64,000 nucleotides of DNA from Panulirus ornatus (taxonomy: Eukaryota; Arthropoda; Malacostraca; Decapoda; Palinuridae): contig NC_092234.1 in assembly GCF_036320965.1 (NCBI RefSeq), positions 31,945,203 through 32,009,202 of the forward strand, read 5' to 3'. The translations under genes and the position numbers were made by a program. This document shows positions 12,059 to 25,482 of this stretch, piece by piece; positions within the stretch are counted from its first letter, which is position 1; the number at the start of each line of letters is the position of its first letter. The notes below the pieces were generated by a model. That model saw only the letters and a list, made by a program, of their open reading frames with translations. It made no database searches and had not been told where the DNA came from.

Positions 12059-12799
12059 CAACTTATTGGATGGATTGACCTCATACCTGAATATGTTAGC
12101 AGATGATGCCAAGGTCATGAGTGGAGCAAAGAGTGAGGACGATTGCATCAACTTACAAGGGGACCTAGACAAGTTCCAAAGCTCGTATGGTATATATGGA
12201 TGATGAAACTCAACCCGAGCAAATGCAAAGTTACGGGAATGGGACACAGTGAAAGAGCGCATCGATACGAATACTTTCAGTAAAAATACAAAGCAGGAAT
12301 CTGCGTGTGAATTGGGCCCGGGAATCGACTTCGTGCCTAACCTGTCGTCAAAGCTCCAACTTAGACGAATTATAGAGGAGGCCAACCGCATGCATGCAAA
12401 TACTAGAATCCCATTCAAGCACAGTGTACTGATTTCACGGTTCACAACGTGTATACTGAGTCATAACTACAATGTACCTCTTGATGCTGGTCAACGCACT
12501 TAGCGAATCACAAAGTCCTAACAGCACTGCAACAGTGAAAAGGTAGTGGCCATAATTTTGTCCACCAAGGAAGAGAGAAGAGAACGGGGCAAGAAACCCG
12601 TGTGCCGATGTTAGCAGAGACCAGTTCTTCGAAAGATCCAGAAAGATACCAAACACAAGTCGTAACTTGAAATTAAGGACAACATTTGTTTTAAGATGTA
12701 AAGAAGTCATTTTACAGTTCGAGTATCGGATTTGTGTAATAAATTCAGTCACATAATTGTGAGTGAAGTTAAGGAAGCTGTTTAATAGCAGAGAGAAAA

Positions 12800-13540
12800 A
12801 ATAAAAGATACTGGAACCCACGAGTGAGAGCTCCCTGGGCCACCAGCGCTGCGAGACGTACTAATTTCATGGTCCCGGGTTCCAAAGTTCCCACCTCGCC
12901 TTTAGAAAACCAGATCAAGAGTACGTATGCTCACTGTCTGTCTCAACCAGCCACACACAGTAAACAAAACCTTCTTCACTCCACCACCTTATGCCCAGCC
13001 AACTATTGCCCCCACCCACGGCCCAGCCAACAACCGTCCTCCCCCCCCATCCACATCACCAGCGGAAGCCATGACTCGGGTCCTGGTGATCAGGTCAGTC
13101 CTGCATGATTTGCATGCCTGCTCTCCAGAATTAACGTCAAAAGGGATGCGTCTCACGTCATTGTTTAGCCGACCATCAACCTCACTACCAGACAACGGTT
13201 AATTACCCCCACTCCCCCGCCGCCAACGCCACTACCTCCCCCCCAAGTGATGCCAGATACGCAGGGTGGCAGTGATGCCAGCCCCGAGGGGAGACCTTAA
13301 CGAGAGGTGGCAGTGGTGCCAGCTCCGAGGAACTTGGGCATAAATAATACAGCCAGGGAACCCCAGAGAGGCTACGAGAATAAGTAATGATACACATTAC
13401 ATATTACAGAAGTGTTTCATACAATGCTTCTTCTATACAGTGCTGTAATGCTGTAACTATTGTGCTCGTCCATCAAGACTAAACTTATCTATATTTCCAA
13501 CGGTTTCAACAGCTTTGCTGCAAATCATCGCCTAATCTAA
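12800..13540. other. No gene recognised
   Basis: C-rich unique sequence from 12990 to 13260, with a GGTGGCAGTG repeated pair near 13265-13320. No protein motif. Confidence 0.5.
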
Positions 13541-13785
13541 CAAACAAATTAGGTATTTCCCGAAATCAATCCATAAACTAACGAAGCATTTAGCTGAGTT
13601 TCCTAAGTTATCCCCCCCTAATGTATCAAACTAATTAGACTGGTTCCCTAATTTATCTCCCTAATCTAGCAAACTAATTAAGTAGTTCCCTATATTACCC
13701 CCTTAATCTAATAAACCAATAAGTTTAATTCTCTAAATTATCCCCCTAATCTAACCTAACCAAACCAGGTAGTCACCTAAGACGT
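13540..13785. repeat. Degenerate ~50-60 bp AT-rich minisatellite
   Basis: The phrase CCCCCTAATCTA-AAACTAATTA-GTTCCCTA recurs four to five times with drift, for example near 13610, 13650, 13695 and 13740. Confidence 0.7.
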
Positions 13786-13917
13786 ATATGCCGATGAACA
13801 ACATTTCAGGTTGAAAGAAGAATTAGTTTTACCTTTGGTAAACAATAACACGTCTGCACAACTCTCATGGTGTTGCCATATGCCACAGTAAACAACAGAT
13901 AAACAAGAGTAACAGTC

Positions 13918-13926
<9 letters not shown>

Positions 13927-13988
<62 letters not shown>
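13927..13988. repeat. (AT)n microsatellite
   Basis: Perfect AT run of about 60 bp. Confidence 0.97.
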
Positions 13989-13990
<2 letters not shown>

Positions 13991-14099
13991 CCTGGTGAGG
14001 TGAGGGAGGGACAAGGACGCAGACGGTCCGGCCCGTCTCCCGAGCCTTGCATGTTGCACTCGATTTTTCTCCGACATGAAACAATAATTAGGAGCCTAG

Positions 14100-14395
14100 T
14101 GTGCGTGTGGTATGCGACTCGCTGGATTCCTCGCCAGTATTATTAGCGGGACGCGGATTCCCCTCATTTGTGGCTTACCTGGCATGGATGAAAAGAGAAA
14201 AGTCGGCGTCCGGTCCCGGAGCCTTCAGCCGACACGGGCGGCCGGGAGCGGTCCCCCGGTGGAGCGACAGTGGCGTTCGTGCGGCGCTCATTTCCCGTGG
14301 CGTTCGTGCAGCGCTCATTTCCCTTGCATTGGTATTATTCGGGGCCGTTCGTGTGAGGCGGCTTGGGAATCCGTCGCGTGAGCTCTCATCAGCTA
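14100..14395. other. CpG-rich patch, function unknown
   Basis: CpG density is visibly higher than in the flanks (CGGCGTCCGG, GGGCGGCCGGGAGCGG). A 26 bp segment with CGTTCGTGCRGCGCTCATTTCCC is duplicated near 14275 and 14302. Open frames cross it in more than one phase, but no family was recognised. It could be a regulatory patch, an exon fragment or simply GC-rich DNA. Confidence 0.4.
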
Positions 14396-14916
14396 ACAAT
14401 TATATATGAGAGTTTTCTTAATAATTGGAACGATCTGGAATTCTATTTTTTCTTTTCTTTTTTCATTACTGTGATTCTAAAGTGAGGGGAAGCAAAACAA
14501 ACGATAGAAAACGGAGTCATAAGAAGAGGGGTGAGGCGAGATAACGGACGGGGGGGAACCGAGGGAGAGGGAGAGGGGTAGTGATGAGGAGGGAGGGGAA
14601 GAAAGTGGGGATAAAGAAGGATTAACAATGAAGAAAAAAAGAGAAAGAACTGAGTATGTAGCCTTTTTTTTCAGCATTCAAAAAAAATTACTTTGAAAGT
14701 AATTTGAATTTCGAAGTGTTCGTCTGCAACAGAGTAGAAATTCAAGCTTGTATCTTGATATTTGATCACTGTCTAGCACACTAACAACTGCAATGTTACT
14801 GTAGTTATATTCTACTTTTTCCTTCTACGCTTATTTGCGTCATGATGCTGCAGTTTCACAATTAGATACGGTGGAAAATAACTCTCTTCGCAAGCATGTT
14901 AAACAATGCACATGCT

Positions 14917-14919
<3 letters not shown>
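14396..14919. other. No gene recognised
   Basis: Purine-rich plus strand from 14480 to 14650, then AT-rich unique sequence. Confidence 0.5.

Positions 14920-14960
<41 letters not shown>
14920..14960. repeat. (GT)n microsatellite
   Basis: Perfect GT run. Confidence 0.97.
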
Positions 14961-14961
<1 letters not shown>

Positions 14962-15196
14962 TATTCCCAAGCATATATACTTTACTGCACGAGTGCCTAC
15001 GGGCATGTAAAGCAGCTTGTTTGCACACTCTTCCTTACGAACACATCTGTGAGAGACTGGGTTCCTTCACACAAGAAAAAGCCGCTTTAATATTCTTAAC
15101 ATATATGTATATACACGTTACTCAAGTCTCGCCAACACACGTTTAACACAACGTCTGTACGCCTACAGACACTAAAGACCCCCCACAGCTCATAAC

Positions 15197-15198
<2 letters not shown>

Positions 15199-15264
<66 letters not shown>
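15199..15264. repeat. (GA)n microsatellite
   Basis: Perfect GA run. Confidence 0.98.
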
Positions 15265-15267
<3 letters not shown>

Positions 15268-15325
15268 TCATAGCGTTTGCGACACATGGACAGAAATACC
15301 TTCATAATACCTACGACGCAGAGGA

Positions 15326-15327
<2 letters not shown>

Positions 15328-15401
<74 letters not shown>
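15328..15401. repeat. (AT)n, left flank of family A copy 1
   Basis: Perfect AT run ending where the family A sequence begins. Confidence 0.97.
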
Positions 15402-15403
<2 letters not shown>

Positions 15404-15639
15404 TTTCTTTCTTTCATACTATTCGCCATTTCCCGTGTTAGCGAGGTAGCGTTAAGAACAGAGGACTGGGCCTTTGAGGGAATATCCTCACCTGGCCACC
15501 TTCTCTGTTCCTTCTTTTGGAAAATTAAGAGAAAACGAGAGGGAAGGATTTCCAGCCACCCGCTCCCTTCCCTTTTAGTCGCCTTCTACGACACGCAGGG
15601 AATACGTGAGAAGAATTCGTTCTCCCCTATCCCCAGGGA

Positions 15640-15641
<2 letters not shown>
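15402..15641 (+). repeat. Family A dispersed repeat, copy 1 (full length)
   Basis: About 240 bp from TTTCATACTATTCGCCATTT to a terminal TATCCCCAGGGAT. Internal landmarks are GCGAGGTAGCGTTAAGAAC, GGACTGGGCC, TCCTCACCTGGCC, TTCTTTTGGAAAATTAA, AGTCGCCTTCTACGACACGC and GGGAATACGTG. The same blocks in the same order occur at 31.5, 32.96 and 52.0 kb. The 3' end holds a short perfect hairpin (ATCCC-CA-GGGAT). No open frame is conserved between copies and no RNA polymerase III boxes were identified, so the mobility mechanism is unknown. Both sides are (AT)n. Confidence 0.9.

Positions 15642-15720
<79 letters not shown>
15642..15720. repeat. (AT)n, right flank of family A copy 1
   Basis: Perfect AT run of about 79 bp directly after the family A terminal hairpin. 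Confidence 0.97.
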
Positions 15721-15722
<2 letters not shown>

Positions 15723-16550
15723 CTCCATAATACTTGCGAGAAAAAGACATTCGTTAACACCAAGTGCGACACAGACAGAAATAACATTCCTTTAAACACA
15801 GAACGTTTAAACGTAGATGCGGATACTACTTCATTAACGTACAAAAGTCTCTAACATGTAGCAAAATCCGGAGATTTGTTTTTCTCGTGCCTCCGCAGTC
15901 CGGTAAGGCAATTACTGCACCGCTGGTGAAGCTAGCCGCCCGCTCTTGCCCTTAGTCATGTCGTCAGAGCCCAAGAATATGACGCAGACCAGCCAGGTAT
16001 CAGGTCAGGCCACACTAGCTCGGTCAAGAAAACGAGTCGGGGACATCTACGAAAACATATTTTATTTTCTTCCTTTGTGCCATCTATCAGTCATGATGTT
16101 CCATCAGGGTTACGCTTCTAAAAGGGGGAAATTCTGAGACAGACTCAACTGTACACTCCTGCAACAGAAACCGAATACTCAGACGGGCACAATCGATCAT
16201 TTGTGTATTTCAATCTTGATTTACGTCTGTTTGTCAGTCAGACTCAGTTCACAATACTATCAGGATCTCATGGTAAAATGTACCACCAAATATGTACGTT
16301 CATTTGATCATATTTTTTCCCCCTCATCCTGGTCTTCGCTATTTCTTTTACTTATCTTACCTTCATCTACAGCTAATCTCCTTCATTTACTGTTAAACTA
16401 CAATACTACATTGATGGTTTTCTCTACAACGGCATGTTGCTTGTGATTTCTGCCAGCGACGCGAGTCTGCGTGTACACGCTTCAGTCCTCTAGCTAGACG
16501 GGATACTACAGCAAACCAGAGACTCTACTGGAACTGAGCACACACTGAGT
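15721..16550. other. No gene recognised
   Basis: Unique sequence free of long microsatellites. No protein motif recognised. Confidence 0.5.
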
Positions 16551-16551
16551 G

Positions 16552-16585
16552 TTCCTCCTCCTCCTCCTCCTCCTCCTCCTCCTCC
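16552..16585. repeat. (CCT)n microsatellite
   Basis: About eleven CCT units. Confidence 0.95.
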
Positions 16586-16599
16586 ACCCGTTAAGGTCT

Positions 16600-16945
16600 C
16601 TGGAACGGAGAGTTTCCAGAGACACGTTTCTGTAAGCAGAGCTCTCGGGTGAGTGGCCTATGCTCTTCCAGTTGTTTCTTCTCAAGGCGGATGAATCTCC
16701 AGTGATTTAAGCCTCGAACTGAGATCGAAGAGCACTGGCATGGATTCCTTAGACCTGACCTGGTCTCCTAAGAGCTCGACTTCCCAGTGATAACGCAGTG
16801 GGTCTTTAGGTCGGGCAAATACACATTGATCCTCCGGGCAAGTTTTCTGCAGGACAAATTTCTACTGCCGTAAGCCTGGGACTCGAACCCTGGCGTTCAC
16901 TGCTGATCCTCCTGGCCTGACCTGCTCTGCCCTGCGGCGGGATGC
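16600..16945 (-). other. Unique sequence with a B-box-like word
   Basis: On the minus strand CAGGGTTCGAGTCCCAGG (about 16867-16884) matches a polymerase III B box and could pair as a T arm. No convincing A box lies upstream, so a tRNA or SINE is only a possibility. Confidence 0.25.
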
Positions 16946-16979
16946 GACGCCCTCTCCTCAGGAACAAAGCACGTGCAGG

Positions 16980-18060
16980 AAGCGTGTGTATTTACGAAAA
17001 CACAGATCTTGTTTCCCCTGTCCCTTCCTTTCAGAATCACTCTCCCATTCTAGTCCATTCCGCTTCGTATCCGTTCCTTCCTAATCACTTTCCTGAATTT
17101 CTAATCTTCTGCCACGCGCACGTCCGATCGAATCTCCTCCGCCCATCTCATTCACTTCCATGTCATCCACCTTCCTCCTCAGGTAGGTTCCTTCCAGCCT
17201 TCTCTCATCCGTCTCTGCCCTTCTCAGATACTTTATTCCCATCTACCTCTTAATCTCTCTCTTCCTTCTCACCAGTCTTCGTGTATTCTATCCCTTTTCA
17301 TACACCTACTTCTTAATCCACATGTTTTTCATCACATCATTTTCTTTTTCACCCTCCTCGCGTTAGCTCACTGTCCACAATTTCCTGTCTGATCGACCTA
17401 CTCCACAAAACATTTTCTTCTACACATCTCATTATCATGGAACGCTACTTCCCAACAACCTAGTCATCACCACTTACACCTCTTCTCATCTTCCGTCACT
17501 TCATCAAGCCTACTTCCATCTACATCACTTTCAATGACGTAATTTATCTTTCATTTTCATCATCAACCAAAATTTCGTTCACCCATTCCCTTCACTTGAC
17601 TGTTCTTCATCATCAAAGGTGTTCATCATCCTCTGTTCTCCTTCTCCCGTGCCTTGAAACAAGTGTTCATCCCCTTTCGACTCCTTCCCCCCGCAACGCC
17701 ACCGCTCTACACCTGAAAACTTAAACCTCTCCCCTCCTCTTGTCTGTTCCTCTCATCTACTCCTATTCCATCCTGCTCCTACTCTTCCCCTTCCATTCCA
17801 TCCTCCCTCGGATTCCTACTTCCATTCTTCGTTCTCTGCAAACCTTTATCATCCCAAAATCCTCATTCTCTCCTCTATCCCCAATCCTCTTTGCCTATCC
17901 TCAATCCCCTATCCATCGACTATCCCTCATACTTCTCCTCCTCTATCCCCAATCCCCCCCGCCCCCCCTTCGTCCACCCCTGGCAACTGTCTTATGCGGT
18001 TCGTCGAGCAAAGTCGGGAGAGGTTAGCCGACTCTTCCATCACCTCTCGCTCCCCTCCCA
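16980..18060. other. Long pyrimidine-rich plus strand, no gene recognised
   Basis: Roughly 1 kb in which the plus strand is strongly enriched in C and T (TCCTTCTC, CATCATC, CCTCTATCCCC words). Ser/Leu/Pro/Phe-rich frames follow from composition. No exon was recognised. Confidence 0.6.
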
Positions 18061-18070
18061 CTCTCCCTCT

Positions 18071-18072
<2 letters not shown>

Positions 18073-18132
<60 letters not shown>
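18073..18132. repeat. (CT)n-(CA)n microsatellite
   Basis: A perfect CT run switches to a short CA run at about 18122. Confidence 0.96.
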
Positions 18133-18133
<1 letters not shown>

Positions 18134-18725
18134 AGAAGCCCATATCCTAATGAGTGGCACCCAGAATGCTGCCTCAGACGTAATGCCAAAGGACCATGTA
18201 GCCGAGGTCAAACGCCCTTGACCCTGCTTCCTCCACCAAGACAGAGAGGGACGACCCACTGGCCAAAAATCATCCACAGTTCATCCCATCATCAAACTTT
18301 ATCATTTGTGACATTTTAAAAAATCTTATAAACAGAAAACGAATCGCGGGGGGAAATCAAATGATACAAAACGCAACTATAAATACTGAAATGAACTATA
18401 AAAAGGTAATGATGATAACAAAAAATGCCACAGTAAAGAATCACTAAATATATCCAATTAAGTATTATCAGACAGTAGACAATATTTACAAATTCATTAA
18501 AAAAAAAAAAAAACGCATGAAAAACAAAGACTCGGTAATTTCCCGAAAATCCTAAGCCTTGTATAGCAAGAAGCTTTTTTTTTTTCTCTCTTTTTTTTTC
18601 CTAGTATTAGTTTACCTCGAGTCTGATTGGTCAGTTCCTAGAAGGGTTGGTTGAACGAGAGTAAATATGTGCACTGCTTTGCCCTGGGAAGAAAAAAAAA
18701 ATGAGAATTTTTCGACATGATGACA
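18133..18725. other. No gene recognised
   Basis: AT-rich unique sequence with A14 near 18499 and two T-rich runs near 18575-18600. Confidence 0.5.
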
Positions 18726-18729
18726 AAGG

Positions 18730-19180
18730 TTGGAGAGAGCGAGAGAGGGAGAGAGAGGGAGAAGAGGTGAGAGGGATGGAGAGGAGGAGGGGAGAGGGGG
18801 GTGTGAAGGGAAAGGGGAGGTGAGGGGGAAAGGTTAGGGAAATAAGGGAGGGGAAGGGAGAGTGGAAGGAAAGGGGTAAGAGTACGGAACCGAAAGATGG
18901 GAAGAGGAATTGAGAAATGTAAAGGAAAGGGAAGAGTGAGAGAGAGAGAAAAAAAAGCAAGGTGAGAAAGAATGAATGAGACAGTGAGGACAAATGAGGG
19001 ACATGAACGAGATGCAAGACCCAGGAAGAACAGGAGTGAGGGGGATATATGAGGAGGTTATGAGGGCGGGGCAAACACACACAGGCCAAGGGAAAAGATG
19101 ATGGAAAAAGGGGGATTATGAGAGACGGGTGAGGAATGAGGAGTTAAAGGGACGGAAAAAAAACTAAAGAAAAGAAGAAA
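18730..19180. other. Purine-rich plus strand
   Basis: G/A-rich for about 450 bp (GAGAGGGAGAG, GGGGAGAGG words), the opposite strand bias to 16980-18060. No gene seen. Confidence 0.6.
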
Positions 19181-19284
19181 CATGAGTCAACACAATGGCA
19201 GGTGGCCGTCTGGGCCCGGTAGGCCTAACAACCGGCCATCATCTACTCATCATATCATCTGCCAGCGGTGGGTAACTGAGGGAT

Positions 19285-20055
19285 GAGTGAGTGACGGACC
19301 ACCGCTGGAACCGGAGATGAGTGACGGGCCAGCGCTGGAACCGGAGATGAGTGACGGACCAGCGCTAGACCCGGAGACGAGTGACGGACCAGCGCTAGAT
19401 CCGGAGATAAGTGACGGGCCAGCGCTGGAACCGGTGATGAGTGACGGGCCAGCGCTGGAACCGGAGATGGTACGGAACACCACTGGAACCGAATGAGAGA
19501 CGGGCCGTCCAGCGCTAGACACCGGCATGATGACGGACCACGCTAACGCAGTGAGTGCGGACACGTGACCGGATGAGTAGTGACGGCCACGCAGGAACCG
19601 GAGACGAGTGACGGGCCAGCGCTAAACCCGGAGACGAATGACGTGCCAGCGCTAGAACCGGTGAGGAGTGACGAATCAGCACTAAACCCGGAGATGAGTG
19701 ACGGACCAGCGCTAAACCCGGAGATGAGTGACGGACCAGCGCTAGACCCGGAGATAAGTGACGGGCCAGCGCAGGAACAGGAGATGAGCGATGGACCAGC
19801 GCTAAACCCGGAGACGAATGACGTGCCAGCGCTAGAACCGGTGAGGAGTGACGAATCAGCGCTAAACCCGGAGATGAGTGACGGACCAGCGCTGGACCCG
19901 GAGATGAGTGACGTTCCAGTGCTGGAACCGGAGATGAGTGACGGACCAGCGCTAGAACCGGAGTGACGGACCTGCTCTGGAACCGGTGATGAATGACGGA
20001 CCAGCGCTGGAATCAGCGATGAGTCATATACCGGTGCTGGAACGATTCATGAGTC
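19285..20055. repeat. 30 bp satellite array, open in frame over part of its length
   Basis: About two dozen units of 30 bp with the core GAGTGACGGACCAGCGCTGG and a variable AACCCGGAGAT side. The period is a multiple of three, so plus-strand frames of 69 and 128 codons repeat a ten-residue unit (SDGPALEPEM-like). A messy segment at 19490-19590 breaks the frame. The repeats drift toward a GTGTTGGGG form at the right edge. Confidence 0.92.
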
Positions 20056-20620
20056 TTGATCTAGTGTTGGGGCGAGTTGTAAGTGGTGCACCAGTGTTGG
20101 GGAGAGTGAAAGGTATCATTTATAAGTGTTGGGGCGAGTTGTAAGTGGTGCACCAGTGTTGGGGAGAGTGAAAGGTATCATTCATAAGTGTTGGGGCGAG
20201 TTGTAAGTGGTGCACCAGTGTTGGGGAGAGTGAAAGGTGTCACTTATTAAGTGTTGGGGCAGGTTGTAAGTGATGCACCAGTGTTGGGGAGAGTGAAAGG
20301 TGTCATTTATTAAGTGTTGGGGCAGGTTGTAAGTGATGCACCAGTGTTGGGGAGATTGAAAAGTGTCATTTATAAGTGTTGGGGCGAGTTGTGACTGACT
20401 GTTAGGAAGAGTGAAAGGGATTATATACCTGTGTTGGAGGAAATGTAGGGATCACACACCAGTGTTGGGGAGAGCAACGGACCATACAGTCGTGTTGGAG
20501 AAAGTGTTGGTGATCATATACCAGTGTTGGGGAGAGCGACAGACGATATGCTAGTGTATGGTATAGTAAGGGGTTGATATACTTACCGTTGGGGAGAGTG
20601 ATGGACGATATACCACCAGT
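20056..20620. repeat. 62 bp higher-order satellite array
   Basis: Units of 62-63 bp start at 20064, 20126, 20188, 20251, 20314 and 20376. Each holds two diverged ~30 bp halves (GTGTTGGGGCGAGTTGTAAG and GTGTTGGGGAGAGTGAAAGG). The half-unit GTGGTGCACCAGTGTTGGGG aligns with GTGACGGACCAGCGCTGGAA of the neighbouring 30 bp array. Looser monomers continue to about 20610. Confidence 0.92.
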
Positions 20621-20720
20621 GAAGATATAACCGAGCGATATACCATCATATCAATCAGGTGTAAACCTTAACAAGCCAGACATCTGACGATAATATCATT
20701 TTCATATCCCTGACAACATA

Positions 20721-20721
<1 letters not shown>

Positions 20722-20772
<51 letters not shown>
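20722..20772. repeat. (CA)n microsatellite
   Basis: Perfect CA run. Confidence 0.97.
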
Positions 20773-20773
<1 letters not shown>

Positions 20774-21411
20774 GATTCGTGGTGTACGCTTTAGGGAAAC
20801 TTGGTTCTAATGGTAGATGTTGAGGATGATAAGCCTAAAAAGATAGATAATACATCATTCAGATTATTCAAGATACTATTATCGTAAGGAAGCCAAACAA
20901 TTATTCCCCCCCCCCCTTTTCCCTCTCTTCGTTACTTCCCCTGGGAATAAAAATATACTCGAACCAGTCATGGAACTAAACACGCCTGTCTGTCTGTCCT
21001 ACTGAAAACGCGTTGCTTTCCCCAGGATGAACAGAGATAATACCACCCACAACATTACAGGGGAAATGTATTTTTCGCCCTCTGGTCTCGTGTTGTTCTC
21101 CAGATCCAAGCGGCCTAGACAATAAGGCTTAGAAATATGCTTCTAACTACTGCTACTTGATATACCATTCTCAGTGGACACTCTAATTACCTAACGAGAT
21201 CATATGTATACCCGTATGACGAGGCGGAATCCGTCTGTGTCATGCTGGTTCAGGCAAGACGCCGCTGATGACCCGCTGCTCATGACGGACGTGCATGGCG
21301 GGAGACAACGAACAGGAGGAGGACCGGAGAGGAGGCGGGGCGTCGTGAGAGGGACGAATCAGGGAGCATTCTTGCGGCGCGTAATGTCATCATGTACAGT
21401 AAGAGTTACGG

Positions 21412-21412
<1 letters not shown>
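20773..21412. other. No gene recognised
   Basis: Unique sequence with a C10 run near 20907 and a GC-richer segment at 21220-21370. No protein motif. Confidence 0.5.

Positions 21413-21413
<1 letters not shown>

Positions 21414-21457
<44 letters not shown>
21414..21457. repeat. (GA)n microsatellite
   Basis: Perfect GA run. Confidence 0.97.
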
Positions 21458-21459
<2 letters not shown>

Positions 21460-21744
21460 AGGTGTATTTGTTTCTTTGCGAATGCACATACATGTGTTTG
21501 TGTAAGTGTTACTGTGCATGAATTCTTTGTGTTTGTTAATTCGTGCATCATCTCGTGAGTTATAAAACAAAAAAGCTTTTATACGAAAATTATGAAAAAA
21601 CAAAACAATCCCTATCAACCACTTTGGTCCTCAAACCCTGAGAAAATCTCTTGTTAAAACCATTTGATCTAATCATTCTTAATTCCGCTCCCCTGAAAAA
21701 AATGAAGAACAATCAACCTACAAATAGTGAAAAAAAACTGCAAA

Positions 21745-21763
21745 ACACACACACACACACACC

Positions 21764-21822
<59 letters not shown>

Positions 21823-21863
21823 AAACACACACACACACACACACACATACACACACACACACA

Positions 21864-21902
<39 letters not shown>
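21745..21902. repeat. Interrupted (CA)n microsatellite
   Basis: About 158 bp of CA dinucleotides with two ACCCAAAC interruptions and several ATAC interruptions. The identical CCCAAA interruption at two places suggests duplication of a segment inside the array. Confidence 0.96.
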
Positions 21903-21904
<2 letters not shown>

Positions 21905-21984
21905 CAAGAAAAAAGGCCACAAAGAAATCCGGAAACACACAACTAATTCCTACAGAAAAAAGCGAGGGCCGGAGTAGAGGGGTT

Positions 21985-22200
21985 ATCAGTGGCGCCTTCA
22001 GGAGAACACCGCCCCTCTGGGTAGCTCAGGAGAACGCCGCCCCTCTGGGTAGCTCAGGAGAACGCCGCCCCTTCTGACTGGTTCCTGTGCCTTCAGGAGA
22101 ACGCCGCCCCCTCTGACTGGTTCCCGTGCCTTCAGGAGAACGCCGCCCCTTCTGACTGGTTCCCGTGCCTTCAGGAGAACGCCCTCCCCTCTGGCTGGTC
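21985..22200. repeat. 28/39 bp minisatellite
   Basis: All units share CAGGAGAACGCCGCCCC. The first two are 28 bp (ending TCTGGGTA); the next three to four are 39 bp (with CTGACTGGTTCCCGTGC). Length variants of one monomer lie side by side. Confidence 0.9.
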
Positions 22201-22319
22201 AAGAACACCACCATCCGAGCCTTCACTGGACATCGCCATTAATTCAATAGTCTTCATTAGTCGGCCAACATCTAATCAGTCATAATACCCTGATGGAAAA
22301 TCATTACGTGGAGAGCCCT

Positions 22320-22520
22320 AGAAGAGTGAGGGGGAGGGGGGGAGGAGAGGGGGGGAGAGTGGTTATGGGGAGGGGGGGAGAGGGGTGAGAGGGGGAGGGG
22401 AGGAAAATGGTGATGGGAGGGAAGAGGGAGACGAGGAAGGAAGAGCGGTAATGGGGAAAGAGGGAGAGGGGGAGAAGGGGGAAAGGAAGGAGGGGGTTGA
22501 AGTAGAAGGTATAGGAGCAG
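22320..22520. repeat. Purine-only G/A-rich tract
   Basis: GGGGGAGGAGAGGGGGG-type sequence for about 200 bp with very few pyrimidines. Confidence 0.8.
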
Positions 22521-22713
22521 GGAAGAAAAAATTAAGGAATAGGAGTGGAATGAGGCATGATGGATAGAGTGAAAGAAGAGGTGGGTGTGCGGTGGAAAGG
22601 AGTAAGAGGAAACTTGAAATATCTGTAAGAGACAGGAACAAACGAAGCTAAATGCGAGACAAAGGAACACAAGATAAGCAAGGAAGGTACAAGGGAGAGA
22701 ACCACATAAAACT

Positions 22714-24828
<2,115 letters not shown>

Positions 24829-24893
<65 letters not shown>
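24829..24893. repeat. (AT)n microsatellite
   Basis: Perfect AT run. Confidence 0.97.
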
Positions 24894-24897
<4 letters not shown>

Positions 24898-25250
24898 TTC
24901 CTAACGCCAGCCCGGATGATGATCAAATGAAAATATTCCGATATATAAAGACATTATTCTGATGGTTTACAAGACTTGACTATGCTTTATCTTTCCCTCC
25001 CTTAAAATCCAAGAGACGGTAATGGGATATTGATCTTCCAAGGATGAAATAGAAAAACAAAATATAAATCTGACCTAAGAAGATATATTGATAGGAAGGG
25101 AGGCGTCGTGTTGTGTGTGCTGTGGCCATCTTGTCTGTCATTATCTACTCCTATCTGCTTCTACCCATTCGTACACTGCGAATACGGAGGTCTACATTGG
25201 GGTGTGTGCAATTAATTACGTATTTGTTCTGTTCGGGGGAGGGAAGGAGG

Positions 25251-25433
25251 GTGTGTGTGTGTGTGTGTGTTTATATGTACGTAAACATTCGTGTATACCA
25301 TCAGCGCAACACTGACGAAAACGTATCGAAAAAAAATACTGACGTGCGCTCTATAATTTTTGGCAAAACTACAGTAAAAAAATGAAAAAAGAAAAAAGTC
25401 TAATAAATTTGCAAAGAAATAACGTTTCACTGT

Positions 25434-25481
<48 letters not shown>
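25251..25481. repeat. (GT)n and (CT)n microsatellites
   Basis: A short GT run at 25251-25271 and a perfect CT run at 25439-25481. Confidence 0.95.

Positions 25482-25482
<1 letters not shown>

Larger units (their letters stand above)
11600..12790 (+). pseudogene. RT-1: decayed non-LTR retrotransposon reverse transcriptase
   Basis: Remnant of the polymerase ORF of a LINE (Jockey/CR1-like superfamily by recognition; the clade is not proven). In order along the plus strand I see an entry segment around 11610-11690, the RT core motif LDFQKAFDT at 11698-11724, a LSGRKRK segment with SQW near 11815, the catalytic-block equivalent ADDAKVM at 12099-12119, a thumb-like INLQGDLDKFQS near 12150, and a C-terminal DQFFERSRK near 12615 leading to about 12790. 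Several frameshifts and stops separate these blocks, so it cannot encode a working enzyme. The segment that should hold the GVPQG-type motif is missing and is replaced by a SINE plus (AT)n tract. Such enzymes normally copy LINE RNA at a nicked target; this copy is dead. Confidence 0.85.

Noticed and set aside
19287..19966. A gene encoding a ten-residue repeat protein
   Set aside because: The frame is open because the period is 30 bp. A disordered stretch at 19490-19590 breaks it, the minus strand is equally open, and no signal or flanking exon is visible.
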